NCBI RefSeq assembly: GCF_002078875.1
Contig: NC_034413.1
Span: 67,514,802 to 67,578,801, forward strand
Origin: Numida meleagris
Lineage: Eukaryota > Chordata > Aves > Galliformes > Numididae
Length of the DNA: 64,000 nt
Direction: 5' to 3'
Shown here: positions 25,401 to 39,028 of the stretch, one piece after another
Layout: the number at the start of each line of letters is the position of its first letter
Position numbering within the stretch: the first letter of the stretch is position 1
Notes under the pieces: model-generated
Told to the model about the DNA's origin: nothing
Seen by the model: the letters and a program-made list of their open reading frames with translations, nothing else
Database searches by the model: none
Program-made: the position numbers and the translations under genes

Positions 25401-28400
25401 ATAAATCCTAAAAGTGTAATTTGCTTGCAAAAGGGAAAGAACAAAGGCACCAAAATTCTTTTGATAACAACACTTGTTAAGGTTGATAAGTTGGGTTTCA
25501 AATGTGTGAAGAAAAATGTGTGACAGTTTGTTTTAAGGTGACAACCTAAGTGTTCAGATACTTCCATCTTGTGCTGTTTATAAAGCAGTACACTAGTAAA
25601 TGCTTTACACATGTATATTAGGAGTGGAAACAATAGATAAAATATCTCCCTACCAAACTGTACAGAAGCTTTAGTACCTGTTTATACATTTACTAAACTG
25701 TTGGTCTGATTTGTCTGTTAAATTTAGGTTGTTTCAGAACATGATCAGTGTAAATCAAAATTACATACATTAATATTTCTTTTTGGCAATCGATTAGTTT
25801 GAGTTTTCAATTTCAAAAGGTTTTCTGCTGGTTTTAAGGATTTAAATTGCCTTCTGCAGACACATCTTTGTTAGTTAAGAAAAGAAGCATAGTGTATTTA
25901 CTGTGCTGCTAAAAAAATTTGTTTTGAAATGACAGTGTGAGAAATTCTCAATAAAAGATGGAAATGCCATTTTTAGTCTCTTCTTCACAGAGCAGGCTCC
26001 TCCCGTGTGGATCATTTTAAGTAGCACAGGTATCACAGTGTCTGTTAACTTTATGGATTATGTCAAATACCTTAAATTTTATGGCTAAGTGATAGGAAAT
26101 GTAATTTACATATGATTCACTATGGCTATCTTGAACTAAATGTGCACCAATGCACACAAAGGAAATCAGAGATGCAAATGTATCTGAGGACACTTTGTGT
26201 TTAGCTGCATGATGAAGCTGTTGAAGTCTGTAAGTTATTTTCAAATGTACTTGTGAATAAACGTTGCTGCATCGGATTACTGCAGCAACCTGAAGCTTTT
26301 CAAGGAATAGAAAAAGGAACTTCATACTTACAGCCTTCTCCTCCTCCCTTCGTGTATAAAGCAGTAAATAAAGAAGTATTAACTGGTTTCCAAACAGTGT
26401 AGGCAGGGTTGCGTGACATATGGTAGTATGTTATTATTGAGTACGTAGCAATATTACATGGATGTCACTCTCAAATACACTGCATTTTTATACCAGAGAA
26501 AGAACATACCTCATGAACTTCTTACTATCTGGCCATGCTAATTCTTATGTACCACATCTTGTTAGTACCATGTCCAGACAGTGGTGCTTTTTTGCTGAAG
26601 TCACTTGTGTGCTCAAAACAAAGCACAAAACCAAACAAAACCTTTCCTACTGTTGTTTTGAAGTGCCGCCACTTCAGTGGCATTTAGCAAAAAACCTGCT
26701 CAGATGGCAGAGAAGTTGCTCCAGCGGAATTTGATGAAAAGCCAATTGTATGGTATTAAGCCACATTCCTATTGAGAATTTGTATTGACAATGTATTGCT
26801 TCTTGCAAGAAATATTATTTGAAAAAGTAATGAGAAAAATATGATGTTAATGTTCAAACTCTAATTATTACCGCCTTCTATTATTTCATTCCAAATTTGT
26901 GGAGTCTATTTTCTTGTTGCACATCAAAGGAAGCTTGGAGACCAGAAGTTTTAGTAAGTTAGAAGTTTAAATGCATTTAAAATTCTTCAGATTCCTTTAT
27001 ATCCCTACAAAGAGAATCCTGTTTTGGCGGGCCCTGGCCTATCTTGTCAGATCTGCTGTTGTTGGACTCCTAAGAATGGTGGTATCCCTGTATCTTGTGT
27101 ATGAAAGTAAATAATGAACAACTTCTCTGGAAATTCATATTTGAACTCAGCTATGGCTTTAGAACAACTGAAAGCTTGAGATACCTAAGGCTGCGATACC
27201 GTTTTGTCCCATTTCTGTTCCTATTTCAAGTTGTCTCTAACAATATCAGGACTAAAATTAAGATAGATAGAGGAAATGATATTACTTGCTTTCCAGAAGG
27301 CAAGGCTTGATGTTTGGAGAACAAAAACAAGATTTTAGTGGCAGTATATTGGGAATGCAGTTTTGGTGCGTGACTGGTCCCTGATAGACACCTCAGGCTC
27401 GGCTCCTGTCACTGGAGCTCAGTTGAGCCAGTGCTGCAATGGGAAGAACTTATAATAGTGGCAGGTTTACATGGAGCCTTGTGCTTCAAGAGTAGGGAAT
27501 GTTACTGTTTGTGGGCAACGCAGAAATGTAAGGAGATCTAATGGTCTGTGACTGATGTCACACTGCTTCAAGTAACAGGTAGATATGGAGGGGGGGAAAA
27601 AAAAAGCCATCAGTTGAGTTAGGGGATCAGTCCTATGGCGCTGTCAGAGCAGATGTGGCTTTAGTGCTCCATGTGGGATGCAAAGAGAGAGGCTGGACCT
27701 TATGACAGAGTGCAGGAGCGCCTTGGGTTGTAACAGAAGCAGCAGCTATTTTCTTCCAAAATGCTAAGGATGCTGTACCAGACCTAGGAGAACCGCAGGC
27801 CTGAGAGTCTCCATCTCCTTTTGAAAACATTTTAACTGTGGAAAGTATAATAATGTTGTAATTAAAACATTCTTGTTAGGCGTGTAAATTGCTTATGACT
27901 AGAAGGGGTAATCTGGTGACTTTTTTAGGGCTACTCTCTCATGGATTTGGGCAGGCCTCGCTTTGTGGATTGATATTGTTTTCACATTTTCTGATCTTCT
28001 ATCTCTAACACAAATACTTGTCTTAAAAAATAAAAGCTGATTATCTGCTTCATTGGAAAATACAATTCAAAACTATAGCTCTAGCTTGCAGTACCTCTGA
28101 ATCTGAGCCCCAAATGCTACCTTGAGCGAAGATTCACTGCGCTTACAGCCCTTATTATCAGACCCTCCTCAAGGCTGCACTATTGTGTTAGGCTGTAATG
28201 GGTTTTCAAGTAACTTTTCTTTTAAACAACGTAACAGTTGGCAACTACATACCAATCAGATATCCTGCTTGAGCGTTTTAGATGCGTTACGCCGCATTTT
28301 GCCTGTGAGGCCAGCCTTTTCCTTGGAGAGACAGAAAGAAAACTTTCTATTTTGCGTAGAAAGAGAATAAACAAAAGATTGTCTATCAACTGTAGCATTT

Positions 28401-31400
28401 TTTTCCCAACACACTCTTAATACAAAATGTAAGACTAAACTTCACCAATAACCCTGAAAACCTCCATAATGCACATTCCTTGCTATGTTCCGTCAACGTC
28501 ATGAAGCATGAAGAGCAGGTGGCAAATGCTGCAAATAATATTTTTAAGTGGACTGTCTTAAAATGACGTACAGTAAGCTATCTATTACAAAAGGCAACCT
28601 GATCCATTGATGGTCCTCTCCAACCAGTGCAGTAGCTGTGGAAGCCAAATTTTGATGCACAGGGGAAAGCCTTTTGTCATAGCAACACATTCACAAAAGT
28701 AATAGTTGCATGCATAACATGGGAAATAAAACCAAGCAAAATGACTGTTATTACGATGTGGTTTTTATCCAATAGTAACGGAAAAAATATGCCAGGCACT
28801 TCCAAGATACACATCTAGAGCCCAGGGACTTTCTTTGCCCTGAGTAATTGCCATTTGAAGGGAGCTATATATGTAAAGGAAGACAAAGGAAAAACTTCTA
28901 CAATTAAAGACATCAGTCTTTGTAGCTGTATACTGCTGTTTTGTTTTTTAGCTCCTTTATTCTAGGGGTAATGTAAAGTTTAGGGAAAGCACACAGGCAG
29001 GCTTATTAGCAGAAAGAAAAGATTAGGGACAAAAAGGGAGAAGAGAAAGGGTAAAGGGAAGGGTGCCTTAAGAAGAAAGGGGAAGTAAGAAGAGTGCTTT
29101 CATACATTTCTTAGCCCGTATCACAGAGCACCCATGGAGAAGGTTCATACACAAAGTTACATGCTCGTACAACCCACTGATAATTAATCGGTTTTAGCAT
29201 GTAAACATTAAAGCTTATTTTTTTCCTTACCTTTATTAATACTTTTAACTGTCAGGACTACGGGTTGACACATTTGTAGAGGAAAGTTAAGAGCAGAAAA
29301 CAGTGAATGGCTGTTGGCATCCACGAATAGGTAAGGGAAGGTGCTGGTCCTGATTCTCCTGGGTGTGGAGAGAAAAATCTGTATGGTATGCCTATATAGT
29401 GTCTCTTTGGGGTGAATTGGAGGTTTGACTAGTTTGTTGCCTATGCTGAAAGTTTATAAGGAATTAGTGGGAAAACTGCATGAAGAAATGTTGAGGTACT
29501 GCGACAAGAGCTGTGTCAGGCCTCTCTCTCTGGGTTCCCATCAACTCTTCCCATCCCTCATTCCTGCTTTTGCATTTCCAGCTTATTATTGATTATGCAT
29601 TTTCTGAAGGTCTGACCTGAGACCCAAGGAATCCACTGCACAACTTTTGGACTTCTGTATTTGAAGTCAGTGAGGATCTGCTGCTGACCCAATAAAGCAC
29701 ATTCTTGCACTACTCTGACAACAAAGCAGCTTTTAAATTTTTTGTAGTAGATGCACCAAATTAGCCAATACTTTTGATCTTAATCTCTTTGTTCCTTAAA
29801 TTCCCCATTGTGGAAATTTCAGTTGAGAGAATGACACCCTCTTATTTCCAGTGGGTCTTGTAAAATGAATTAAGAATGAGAACACTTGAGTTCTTTTCTG
29901 TGAATGCAACAGGAAAAGATACAAATGCCTTTATAATTCAGAGTGGAGCCTAAATGCTGTGGAATAATCAAGGAGAGAGCAGTAGGGATAAAATGAGAAG
30001 CTGTATAGCTTTGCATCAAACTAACCCTTCAGTGCTCTGAATGAGGCAGGAGCCTATGGAAAAAGGGTCTATGTGGTCATGTGATTAAAGATAATTGGAA
30101 TGTATATGCACGTGGGGAATGGATAATGATCACACAGGCATTGTGCAGACTTTAAAATAATTGGCTTTCCACACTTCATAATATTTATAATATTTTGCAT
30201 ATGCATCTAGAATTTGTATCATTTGTGTAAGATTTTATATTACATACATATATATGCCTGAGCATTCTGCGGTGGGGATTCTTCCCATTTTTCTGAAAAA
30301 CATGAATCTGTTTAGCTTCTGTGTACTCTAAATGGATTATTTTGGGGGATGTTTTCTTGGAGGAGGAAAATGTCAAGTATCTCTATGGTTCCACCCTTGC
30401 CCCTGTCTAACTGAAACGTTAAAAACTAATGTAAAATGTGGTAGGAACTATTTTCATGCAGCCATCAAAGGCAGTGAAGCAATTCACTGTTTACATTGCT
30501 GGCTGATACCTTCATTCAGCATGAGAGCAGCTATATCAGTTCATCTGCTGTCATGCAAATCTTACAGCAATCTTAAATTTGAACAGGCATTGCATTTAAA
30601 GCAAGACAAAAGATTATCTCTCTTTAGTCACCATAGGAGGGGTAGTAATGCAGACTCTTAATGTTGCCTCCGTATTTTGAAAATCTGGATTCTTAACACA
30701 GAAAATAGCTTATACTGCACCAAGTACTGTTTTGCTTATTTTTTATTTATTTTCTTCTTTTTTTTTTTCCCTAGGCCAGCTTTCTCTACTTATTTGTATA
30801 AATAATTGAAGATGCAATTATTTATGGCTGCACATAAAGATTCTAGATGTCTAACTATCTATCTGTGCCCACAGATCAGATAGTTTGTTATCTATATCAC
30901 TATTTGCACCTGCAAGTCATTGTGCTTGGAAATTATCTCATCTAACTGTGTGCACAAACAGAGGTTGGATTAGAGCTGCTTTAGAAAGAAAACCCTTCTG
31001 TAGAACACACAGATACTTTACATGAAGATTTTGTATTGGATAAAGTAACTCTTAGATTGTCAAAATACTTCTGCTATTTACCACACTTTGGTCTGAAGAC
31101 CTTCCCTATTCTTTCAGGTTCCTGGGTAGGAACTGGTGAAAGGCAGTTGGGTGTAAGCACCAAATAGCCCGTCGTGTCTTGGTGCTGGATGGGATCTTGG
31201 GTGTGATGTGCAATCTGAGTATTTGCTACCATTGGTCTGCTTTTGAGGAAAGCAACACAAAGGCTGAGTGAGACCATCTTAAAAGTGAGCACATTGACTA
31301 TACAAGGCCCTTCTTTGAGCAGGGAGCAAGCGCTGACTCTGGTCCCAGCGATTTCTCTTACTTAAATTTCAGCCTTCTATCTTGGACATTTTTCTTTTGA

Positions 31401-32395
31401 ATCATAATTGTGCAATCTGTTTCTCATTTTAGCATAAAAATCTCCTAGAAATGGAGCAGGGTAACTTTAAACAAGCTGCATATTTCATGAATCAGGTTGT
31501 AAAGTTCAGTGCCATGGAGGAGACATGTCATTGTAAAATTCTGTATGGAAAAAAAAAAAGTTATCTAAAGATGGATGGTATGATATGTCAGGCTTGCAAT
31601 TACATTTTTCTGTAAACACAAAAGGGTTAGAAAAACTGGTCTGAACTGTTCAAAATACTTTTCAATAGCCAACAAGAAATGATGTTTACCATTTTACGAA
31701 CGCTACAGATACTTTATTGTCTGAGTGGCTTCCATGCACTCCAATAAATTTAAATTGGATATCTGCTGTCCAAATTGACAGTGGGTGATTAAGCCAAAAA
31801 TAAGAGCATTCGCCTTTAAATTTTAGCTGTGGCATCGTGATATATTCCCAACATTATGTTACGTTGCATCAAGGCAGTCACTACAGACTAAAATTTTGAT
31901 GGATATAAAGCAGATCAAAAGGGTGCAGTGATTTTGAAGTCAATGACAATAGATGCTTCAATATTTGTACATTCCCACTAAAGAGACTTGCGTTATATTG
32001 TCAGTTTGTTTCATTTTAGGGGTATTCAGAAATGATATTCATTCTTTGATATAACCCCTAAATTGTACAATTTAAGAAAACTGACTGAAAAAGATAAATT
32101 AAATGGGTAGAAATATTTTCAAATCAAAGAACAACTGACATATATAAAAATGATGTATGTTTCTTACATAGTCCACAGGGAGAATTCTGCAGGCTTGCTA
32201 TGATCTCTACAATTTGCCTCCGGGCAAACGAGGCTTTGGGATATTCTATTATCCCTTTGGTCTGTTTATCATGGAAACTGATGTACAAATCGAAGGTTCT
32301 TTTGGACCTTTCCCTTCTGTCTCCTAGATCCGCTACGGATGAACTTATCACCTGTCCTCACCTTCGGTGAAGTGCTTTGGAGAAGGTTCAGTGAC
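22425..32395. other. Unique AT-rich non-coding DNA
   Basis: No gene is recognised in about 10 kb. Open frames reach 109 codons (30332-30661, plus) and 118 codons (23232-23588, minus), with compositions typical of translated AT-rich DNA. Simple-sequence tracts include an imperfect TA/GT run at 22687-22732, G7A10 near 27590-27607, a T run at about 30757-30768 ending in CCCTAG, and an A run near 31550. The part at 27360-27830 is richer in GC but matches nothing I know. A CpG-containing stretch open on both strands (32168-32365) is described under findings. Confidence 0.6.
22826..22880. repeat. Possible relic of a palindromic MITE-like repeat
   Basis: GGCCTGATCCCACTTTCCTG followed by ACTCATTTGAAATAGGTGGA and AAACTC resembles, from memory, the left arm of an archosaur/turtle palindromic repeat of the form GGCCTGATCCTACTCCCATT, then GAAGTCAATGG. 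The mirror arm is not clear. Weakly supported; it could be coincidence. Confidence 0.3.
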
Positions 32396-32430
32396 CAATA
32401 ATCAATTATTATTGAGAAGCAATCAATTGC
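32396..32430. promoter_or_regulatory. Two nested palindromes with homeodomain-type cores
   Basis: CAATAAT (32396-32402) and ATTATTG (32408-32414) form an inverted repeat around CAATT. GCAATCAATTGC (32419-32430) is a second near-perfect palindrome. Each contains ATCAATT, at 32401-32407 and 32422-32428, so the cores repeat with 21-bp spacing, two helical turns. ATCAAT/ATTGAT cores are used by PBX/HOX and ONECUT-type homeodomain factors. The palindromes are seen directly; regulatory use is inference. Confidence 0.3.
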
Positions 32431-35400
32431 TAATCTCCATAATTATGCACATCTAAACACTATGAACAAGAAAGAGAAACAAAGCTGCACTCCAAGCATT
32501 GCCTTGTTAGCAGTATTTTGTTAACACAGGCTCTAAAAAAAGCTGCCGCAGCTGGTAGCACAAATGTGTTTCCAGTATTCAGGCCATCAACGTGATTCGT
32601 CGCTAAATGTATAGAATCAGCTTCTTGCTAAAAACTACAATTACAGGTGATATACAGATTGAAATCACAGGGCTGGTTTGTCGAAGAAAATTGTCCTAAT
32701 GATGGGTTTTCGGATCGGGAATGCAGCTCTTTTCTTCCTCTGTGATGGGTACTGAAGGCAGCTGCACCTGCCTCTGTGCTGTATTCTGCCGCACTTAATG
32801 ATATCTGATGATATCATTAGGCAAAGTGTTCATAAACAGATGTTGAGCCTGTGCCTAAATGCTGTCAGATGAGCGGTTGCTGGCCTGAAACAGTATTATT
32901 TATATAGAACATTTACGTTTGTTATGTTAATAACCCCACTATTAGCTCTCTGGATGTTGCGATAGGAATGTAAATGTAGTTAATATGAATAACAACCTCT
33001 TTACTCTTTGTGCTGCAGTTGAGTATAACTTTTAGGCTTTTAGAGAGAAACAAAGATCCCCCCACCAAGTCCTTTTGACTTCATGATTTTTTTTGGCACC
33101 GTTCGAATTTTTGATCAGCAGATAAATGGTAAGAATCTGTAGGACAGATGTTAAAGACTGGAATTTGTTTCTCTTAACACTTTGTGTTTTCAAGAAATTC
33201 TAGTATTTATGTGTTTTCTGGTAATTCCTGGACTCAGTTCATTACCCTAATATGTCAGAGTTTTGATTGTAGGCACTAAATTGACAAACACTCATTAAAA
33301 ATAAAAGTAAAAAGTACTATAGCAACTAGAGTTACGATCTGTATTTTGAAAGAATATCTTCTCTGATTGTTTAATTTATTCCAAAACAATAACTAAATAT
33401 TGGGGAGATCACTCGATATTCATCTTTTTTGTTTAATGTTTCAGTCTGGTGTTTTTCTAGCGGCGCTTGAAATACTGCTTTACAATTGCTGAGGGTTTAT
33501 TTAGCCAAAGTTGCATTTTATACCTCATAGTTAATTCATGGAGAGTAAGTTATGTAAATTTTGACAGTCATCAAAATGTGCAGTGTTACTCTAAAATACA
33601 GCTTACTAGCGATAGCTCTGTTATAAAAATATCATTGGTGCCTTTATAATTTTATTTCATATTTTAACTCTTTCTGAATATGGTTTGGGAGTAGAGGTGG
33701 ATGCTGCAAATGGCTTTTTCGTGTTTGTTTCAGCAGCAGATGATAACGGTATTTCTGCCTTTGAATGTATGAAGTATTATTAACTGAAGTGCTGCTATGA
33801 TCATGCTTGGGAGCTACAATAAACTGTTAACTTCATTGTGTGTATTAATGCTTTTGTGGTTTTCCATGTTGGTGAAAATGTTTAAGGTATCAATGTCAGA
33901 GCATGCCTGTAGCATAAAGATGCTATTTTGTGCGTGTGTGTGTGGAAGTGAAATCCTATGTGGTTATGTTCACTTACTGCTCTGTTCAGTAGTGCTCTGC
34001 TGTGTTTGTATGTCTTCTCAGATGAGTTGTCTGCTCCATATTATATTGAGAAGTACATTTAAGGGGCCAGTGTTTGGTTTCTCTTATAAGAAGAAATGAG
34101 GTAGGATGTCCCAATGTCTGGCCATCTAAGAGGACAATTAAAGGAGGAACTACACCCTTGGAAGGGAATTTAAAGCATCCTATTGTGGGAATTGTCTGCT
34201 TAGGAAGGAAAAAGGGGTGCTGGAAGGGGAATAAAAGAAAAAATAAAAGCATGTAGGAATTGTTCTTGAAGGAGTAACCCATGGCTTTAATTAGGTAGTG
34301 TATGCCAGCTAGGAATCCAGACAGTGGCATTTGTACATCCGTTTCTTCTCTGGTAGAAGGAAAACTGGTAAATTCAACATTTCAGAACTTAACAAAAGGC
34401 AAATTTGAGTGAAGGAAGATTCATGTTTTAGCTTTGTTTTCTAGAGGAATAGGCAGAGAAGTGTTAAAAACGTTGTTGAGTGTGTTGGGGCTCAGATTCT
34501 CTTGAGAAAATTACTGTACACTGTAAGGAGTGTGGGAGAGGTGGTGAGAAGAGAAAAACAGTGCCATACTGGTTTAGCCAGGATGGTTTGAGAATGGTCA
34601 GATGTTAAACATTTTGCTTACGCTGTCCTTTTTTACGCATTTTTTTTTTTTTTTAATAAAACTTCTTTGGTCCAGTGCATCAAGTTTTGGCAATCTATGC
34701 ATTCATTAAGTTTATTTTTGTTAGGCTGGCAATGAGGGCCATAGAGCATATTTAAAGATATGATATTGCTTTTGGGGCCTGGAGTGTGCGTGTGAATTCA
34801 AAAGCAGAGAGTATTTCTATAACTCCATCTGGTCCCATCTACTGTTGTTCCTGTACATATTCTATTGTAATCAGTGTGAATCAAGTGAATATTAAGGCTA
34901 AAGAATCACATCATGAAAGAAATATAAATTTTGTATAATAGACCCATTACAATTTGTGAGTAATCAGCCTTTCAGGAAGAGACTTTAGAAAGCACAATGT
35001 AGATTCATTGCTATTTCCCCTTAAATATTTATTCTATGTTGTATTATTAGCTTATATGATATTAGAAAAGAATAAAGAAGTATAGCAAAACAGGGTATTA
35101 AACTTTTTATTTTTTATCTTCTTTCTTTTACTGAATGTTACTTGTAGATCTGAAAGAGATGGCAAATGTAAATTCCATTGGTCCTTAAACAACTTAGAAC
35201 TGAATTTAAACTTTGTCACGTGGGCCCAATTTCAGATAAAAATAGGAATCACCAAAACAATTCCTGTAAAATTGGTTTAATTGTCCTAAACTTCATGGGG
35301 ATTTGCTTGCTTTGAAGGGGTACATTTTCATACATACCTTCAGTGTCCGATGGCCTGAAGGAAAACTGTCTAACTGAAGAAAGAAAAGTGTAATGCAAGT

Positions 35401-38400
35401 GTAATGCTGGTGCACATTAGTGGTGATGTTAACATATCACACCATCAGTTCATGTTGTGATGAGAGCTGTTAGAAGTGCTTGGCAGAAATCACAGGTTAC
35501 ATCACAAAACATGCAAGACCAGAGAGGTCATCATTTTATTTATCAATAACAGAAAATCTGCATTTACTTCTGCAGCCTTTAGAACCCTCCAGGTATGAGG
35601 ATATTTCTGTGGGTTTCTTTTGTGTCTTGGTTCTTTCTTTGTAATATACAGAAATCAGTGGTTAGTGCATTACATTCCCAAGAAATGATCGTTCTACGTT
35701 TGCGTGCTGCAGTGCTGGCATTCAGTAAATTTAGATGTCCAAAATAAGCCTATAAATTAAAAAAAGCCTTGGGCCAAATTATGTGATTTTACAGTGATTG
35801 AGAAAAAAAAACAAACAGAACAGAGCCACTCAAGGTAGTTTGTCAAGGAAATCTACCAGCCAGGGTCATCGTTATTAATTAGGTAGGCCTTCCCTCACTA
35901 GTAACAACTTAGGCTTGTCATGGGGCCCAATGGTTTCTCTGTATATTAGCAGTATCTTGAGAAAACAGTGGTAAGCTGAAGATATGGTGACTCCTACCTG
36001 AATGAGCCCAACTTTTATTTCCTCCCTCCACCTACCAAGCAATGAACTGCATGTCGCAGTTTGTAAATGATTTCATATTATGCATAGAAATGAAGATGAG
36101 AACCAGGTATATCCACTACATGATGTTATGATGTGGAATACCAATAACCAAAAATCACAAAACCATGACAGATCCTTACCTCAGTAGGTAAGAATTTGAA
36201 CATGGTATACAGGGATAAAGTTATTTTGGAGATGAAATCAACTTAGAAGTTTACAATACCTGAGTCTCCATTCTGTACAAGCTCCTTTATAATCAGTGGA
36301 GACAGAAAATATGGTAACTGGACAAAGGAGGCTTCAGCGTCTTTAGTTCAGTGTTGGACATGCAGTGAGGGAGAATTCATACAAAAAGAATGAATGTTAT
36401 CTCTTTTTTTTTTTTTTTTGATTTCTCACTAGTTGCTACTTTCTAAGAAAGAAGTAGGCAGAGCTATTTGTGTGCTGCTGCAAAATATTGTTCTACATCG
36501 CGGCTGGTGCAGTGATATTGAGCTTAGTGTAGCTAAACTAGAGATAATTTAAAAAAAAAAAGTAATTTGGGAGGGGAGTAAAAACTTGTGAACAATTACA
36601 TAAAGAATACTTTTCCCTGAGTGTTTGAGCACTGGGTGTGCAAATTGCTTCCCTGACTGCAGCATGGATATGGGGAGAACTTCAACAAAAATGCAAGTGA
36701 TGGTCTTGTGCAGGGCTTGAAAGAAGCAAGACTTTTTCATAGCATTGCATCTACTGGAAGTCATGGGCATGTCCTCTCTGCTTTGCAGAGCTTTGGGAAA
36801 GATGGACTCATGAGTTCAGTGGGCACAAATACACTCTTGATACTTGAGTTGCCTTCACATCTCGACTGTTCTGCTACTTCAGTGCTTCCCAAGGCTAGGA
36901 GGACTTGCCATGGAAAGGTCATTCTAATGCATCAATGGCTATTTCCCATCTTTTCCCACTAAAATGTAAATTTTTCAAGGACTGTGTGTACTTGTGTGAA
37001 TATGTGCATGCGCAATTTGTAAGAAGTTAACAGTATATTCTATATCCATATTTTGATGTCAAGCTTTGCACTGAAAATATTCGCTGCACAGAAGAAATAA
37101 CATTTTTCAAGAAGGTCATAACGTATTCCCACTTTCATCTCCTTTGTTTTCTCTTAATTTATTTTGAAATGCCATGTTTTATTCAAATAGAAGGAAATTC
37201 TACCATACACTTGGACGCCATATGTACAGTTTCGTCTGCAGTTCTAAAAGGCTGTCTGATTCTAGTTGACTTCTAGAGTGTTTTATTTTAGTAAATTTTT
37301 TTGGAAGTGCTGGAGGGTGAAGATTTTAGACAAGTAGACGCTACTAAATACTTCACTACCTGTTTCTGAGTTGAAAACTTATTTCCGTATCTGTTCTATT
37401 TAGGTTTTATGGTCCGATGTTAAAGCATTAAATACAATGACTTCAGAAAAATATTTGAAACCACTAGATGAACCATTATTATCTGCTGAGAACAGAGTGG
37501 ATTTGTTAGTGAAAATATTAAAATGTAGGTCTATGAGTGGACGATATGTAGCACTTACTCACATTATTGTAGTGCACAGCTGTTTTTGTCCGATTGTGGG
37601 GCAGTTAGCAAGAAAGTGATCTTCAGTAAGGTAGGCCAAGTGTGGCATTTTCTTATTTAAGTGTCCCCAGTATCTTCTCAATTTTAGATAATAGATACAG
37701 TTACAAGGAAGAAGGAAAAGTCTGGAGTTTCTATTTTTGATTAAACTATAATTAAGACAATATCTTGTCATTATGTCACATCTAATTTTCTGTAAAGAAA
37801 ATGATGCAGGATATAGCTGTAATGTCATTGTCATAAAACAGGCCCAAATCCAGTTTGAAAGCAATTGAAAGAATAGGACATTGCCTTTACGTGGACGTGT
37901 CCTAAGGTAGCTTTAATGTTATGGCACAAATGCCCCTTTTCTGCATAACATCAGTCTGCCCTCACAATGATGCTGCTTTGTGTACGCCAAAATCATTGAC
38001 GTGTTTGTGGAGGGATCATTTTAGCACCGGGATCCATGAGAAATATCAGTGGACAAATTTTTCTGTCACTCCCATCTGGAGAAGGCTGTCTGTGCAGGTC
38101 CTGGTGGAAATACACCACCAAGCAGAAGGCTTATGTTGTGTTAGACAGCCGTGTCCCTCTGCTCTTTCGCCCCGCTTAGCTCATTGCAGATACAGCCCCA
38201 AGTATTGAAGATAATGACATGCAAGGGATGGAAGGAGTTCTTAGCCTGCAACTGTCCTGTATTGCTTTGTCTTCTCTGCAAACGTTTCCTTTGTTCACTG
38301 AGATCTGAAATTCCCATCTTTTATACTTGAATCTTTGCAGACAATATTTCCAGCTCCCAACAATTCTGTTCTGATCAGAATTAGAATCATTCACAAGAGA

Positions 38401-39028
38401 ACATATAGAGATCAAATCTCCTTCATTGTTGTTTTTTTAAAATTATTTTTTATATTTTTAAGATAATCTTGAAAAGGAGCTATACGGGATCATGGGATTT
38501 TATCTAGCAGGAATGAAGCTTTGGTAGCTAAACACAGATGCTTAAGGTGTATGGATGTAATTTTCAGCAAGTAGATCTTAATTTGTGGGCTCTTACAAAC
38601 CTCTGTATGACTACAAAAGATCCATGTGCATTGCAACTAATCTTTATAATTAACAGAATTGAAATTATAGACAATGAATTCTAACTATTGATGTAAAATG
38701 AATCAAAAATTTTTGCTTACTGGAAGTCTGCTGGTCACATGTGAATAAAAGCATTGAAATATATTTCTTCTCTGCTTCAGAAATAAGAATCCGAAACAAT
38801 TAGAGTAGATTAAAGATGGCAAATGAAGTTCTGTGTAGTTAAACCGAAGTGATGTACCCATCTGTCTCATCAGTATTTTCCTAAAACAAAAATAACCAGT
38901 TTGTCTGACCTGCTGGAAAATATGTCAACCCATTTAACGTCCTCCAGGCCTGATTGCTGAGCTATGTCCCACCAGAAGTTGTACTTCTCTGTAGTTCAAA
39001 ACACAGAGAATTCGATACCAGCCTGAAT
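32431..39028. other. Unique AT-rich non-coding DNA
   Basis: No confirmed gene. The stretch contains a 10-bp perfect hairpin (32796-32819), homopolymers (T15 at 34640-34654, T16 at 36404-36419), an 11-bp perfect tandem duplication (AAGTGTAATGC at 35386-35396 and 35397-35407), and a short GT run near 33930-33942. Two splice-flanked open intervals (33461-33544 and 37404-37524) are weighed under findings. A minus-strand frame of 101 codons at 37559-37864 and a plus-strand frame of 95 codons at 37921-38208 match no known protein. Confidence 0.55.
32796..32819. repeat. Perfect 10-bp hairpin
   Basis: TAATGATATC (32796-32805) and GATATCATTA (32810-32819) are exact reverse complements separated by TGAT. 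Each arm carries a TAAT/ATTA homeodomain core and GATATC. It may be a paired protein-binding site or simply a chance inverted repeat in AT-rich DNA. Confidence 0.8.

Noticed and set aside
29605..29690. Possible fifth palindromic relic (GACCTGAGACCCAAGG, then TTGAAGTCAGTGAGGATC)
   Set aside because: The arms do not pair convincingly and the resemblance is limited to short words.
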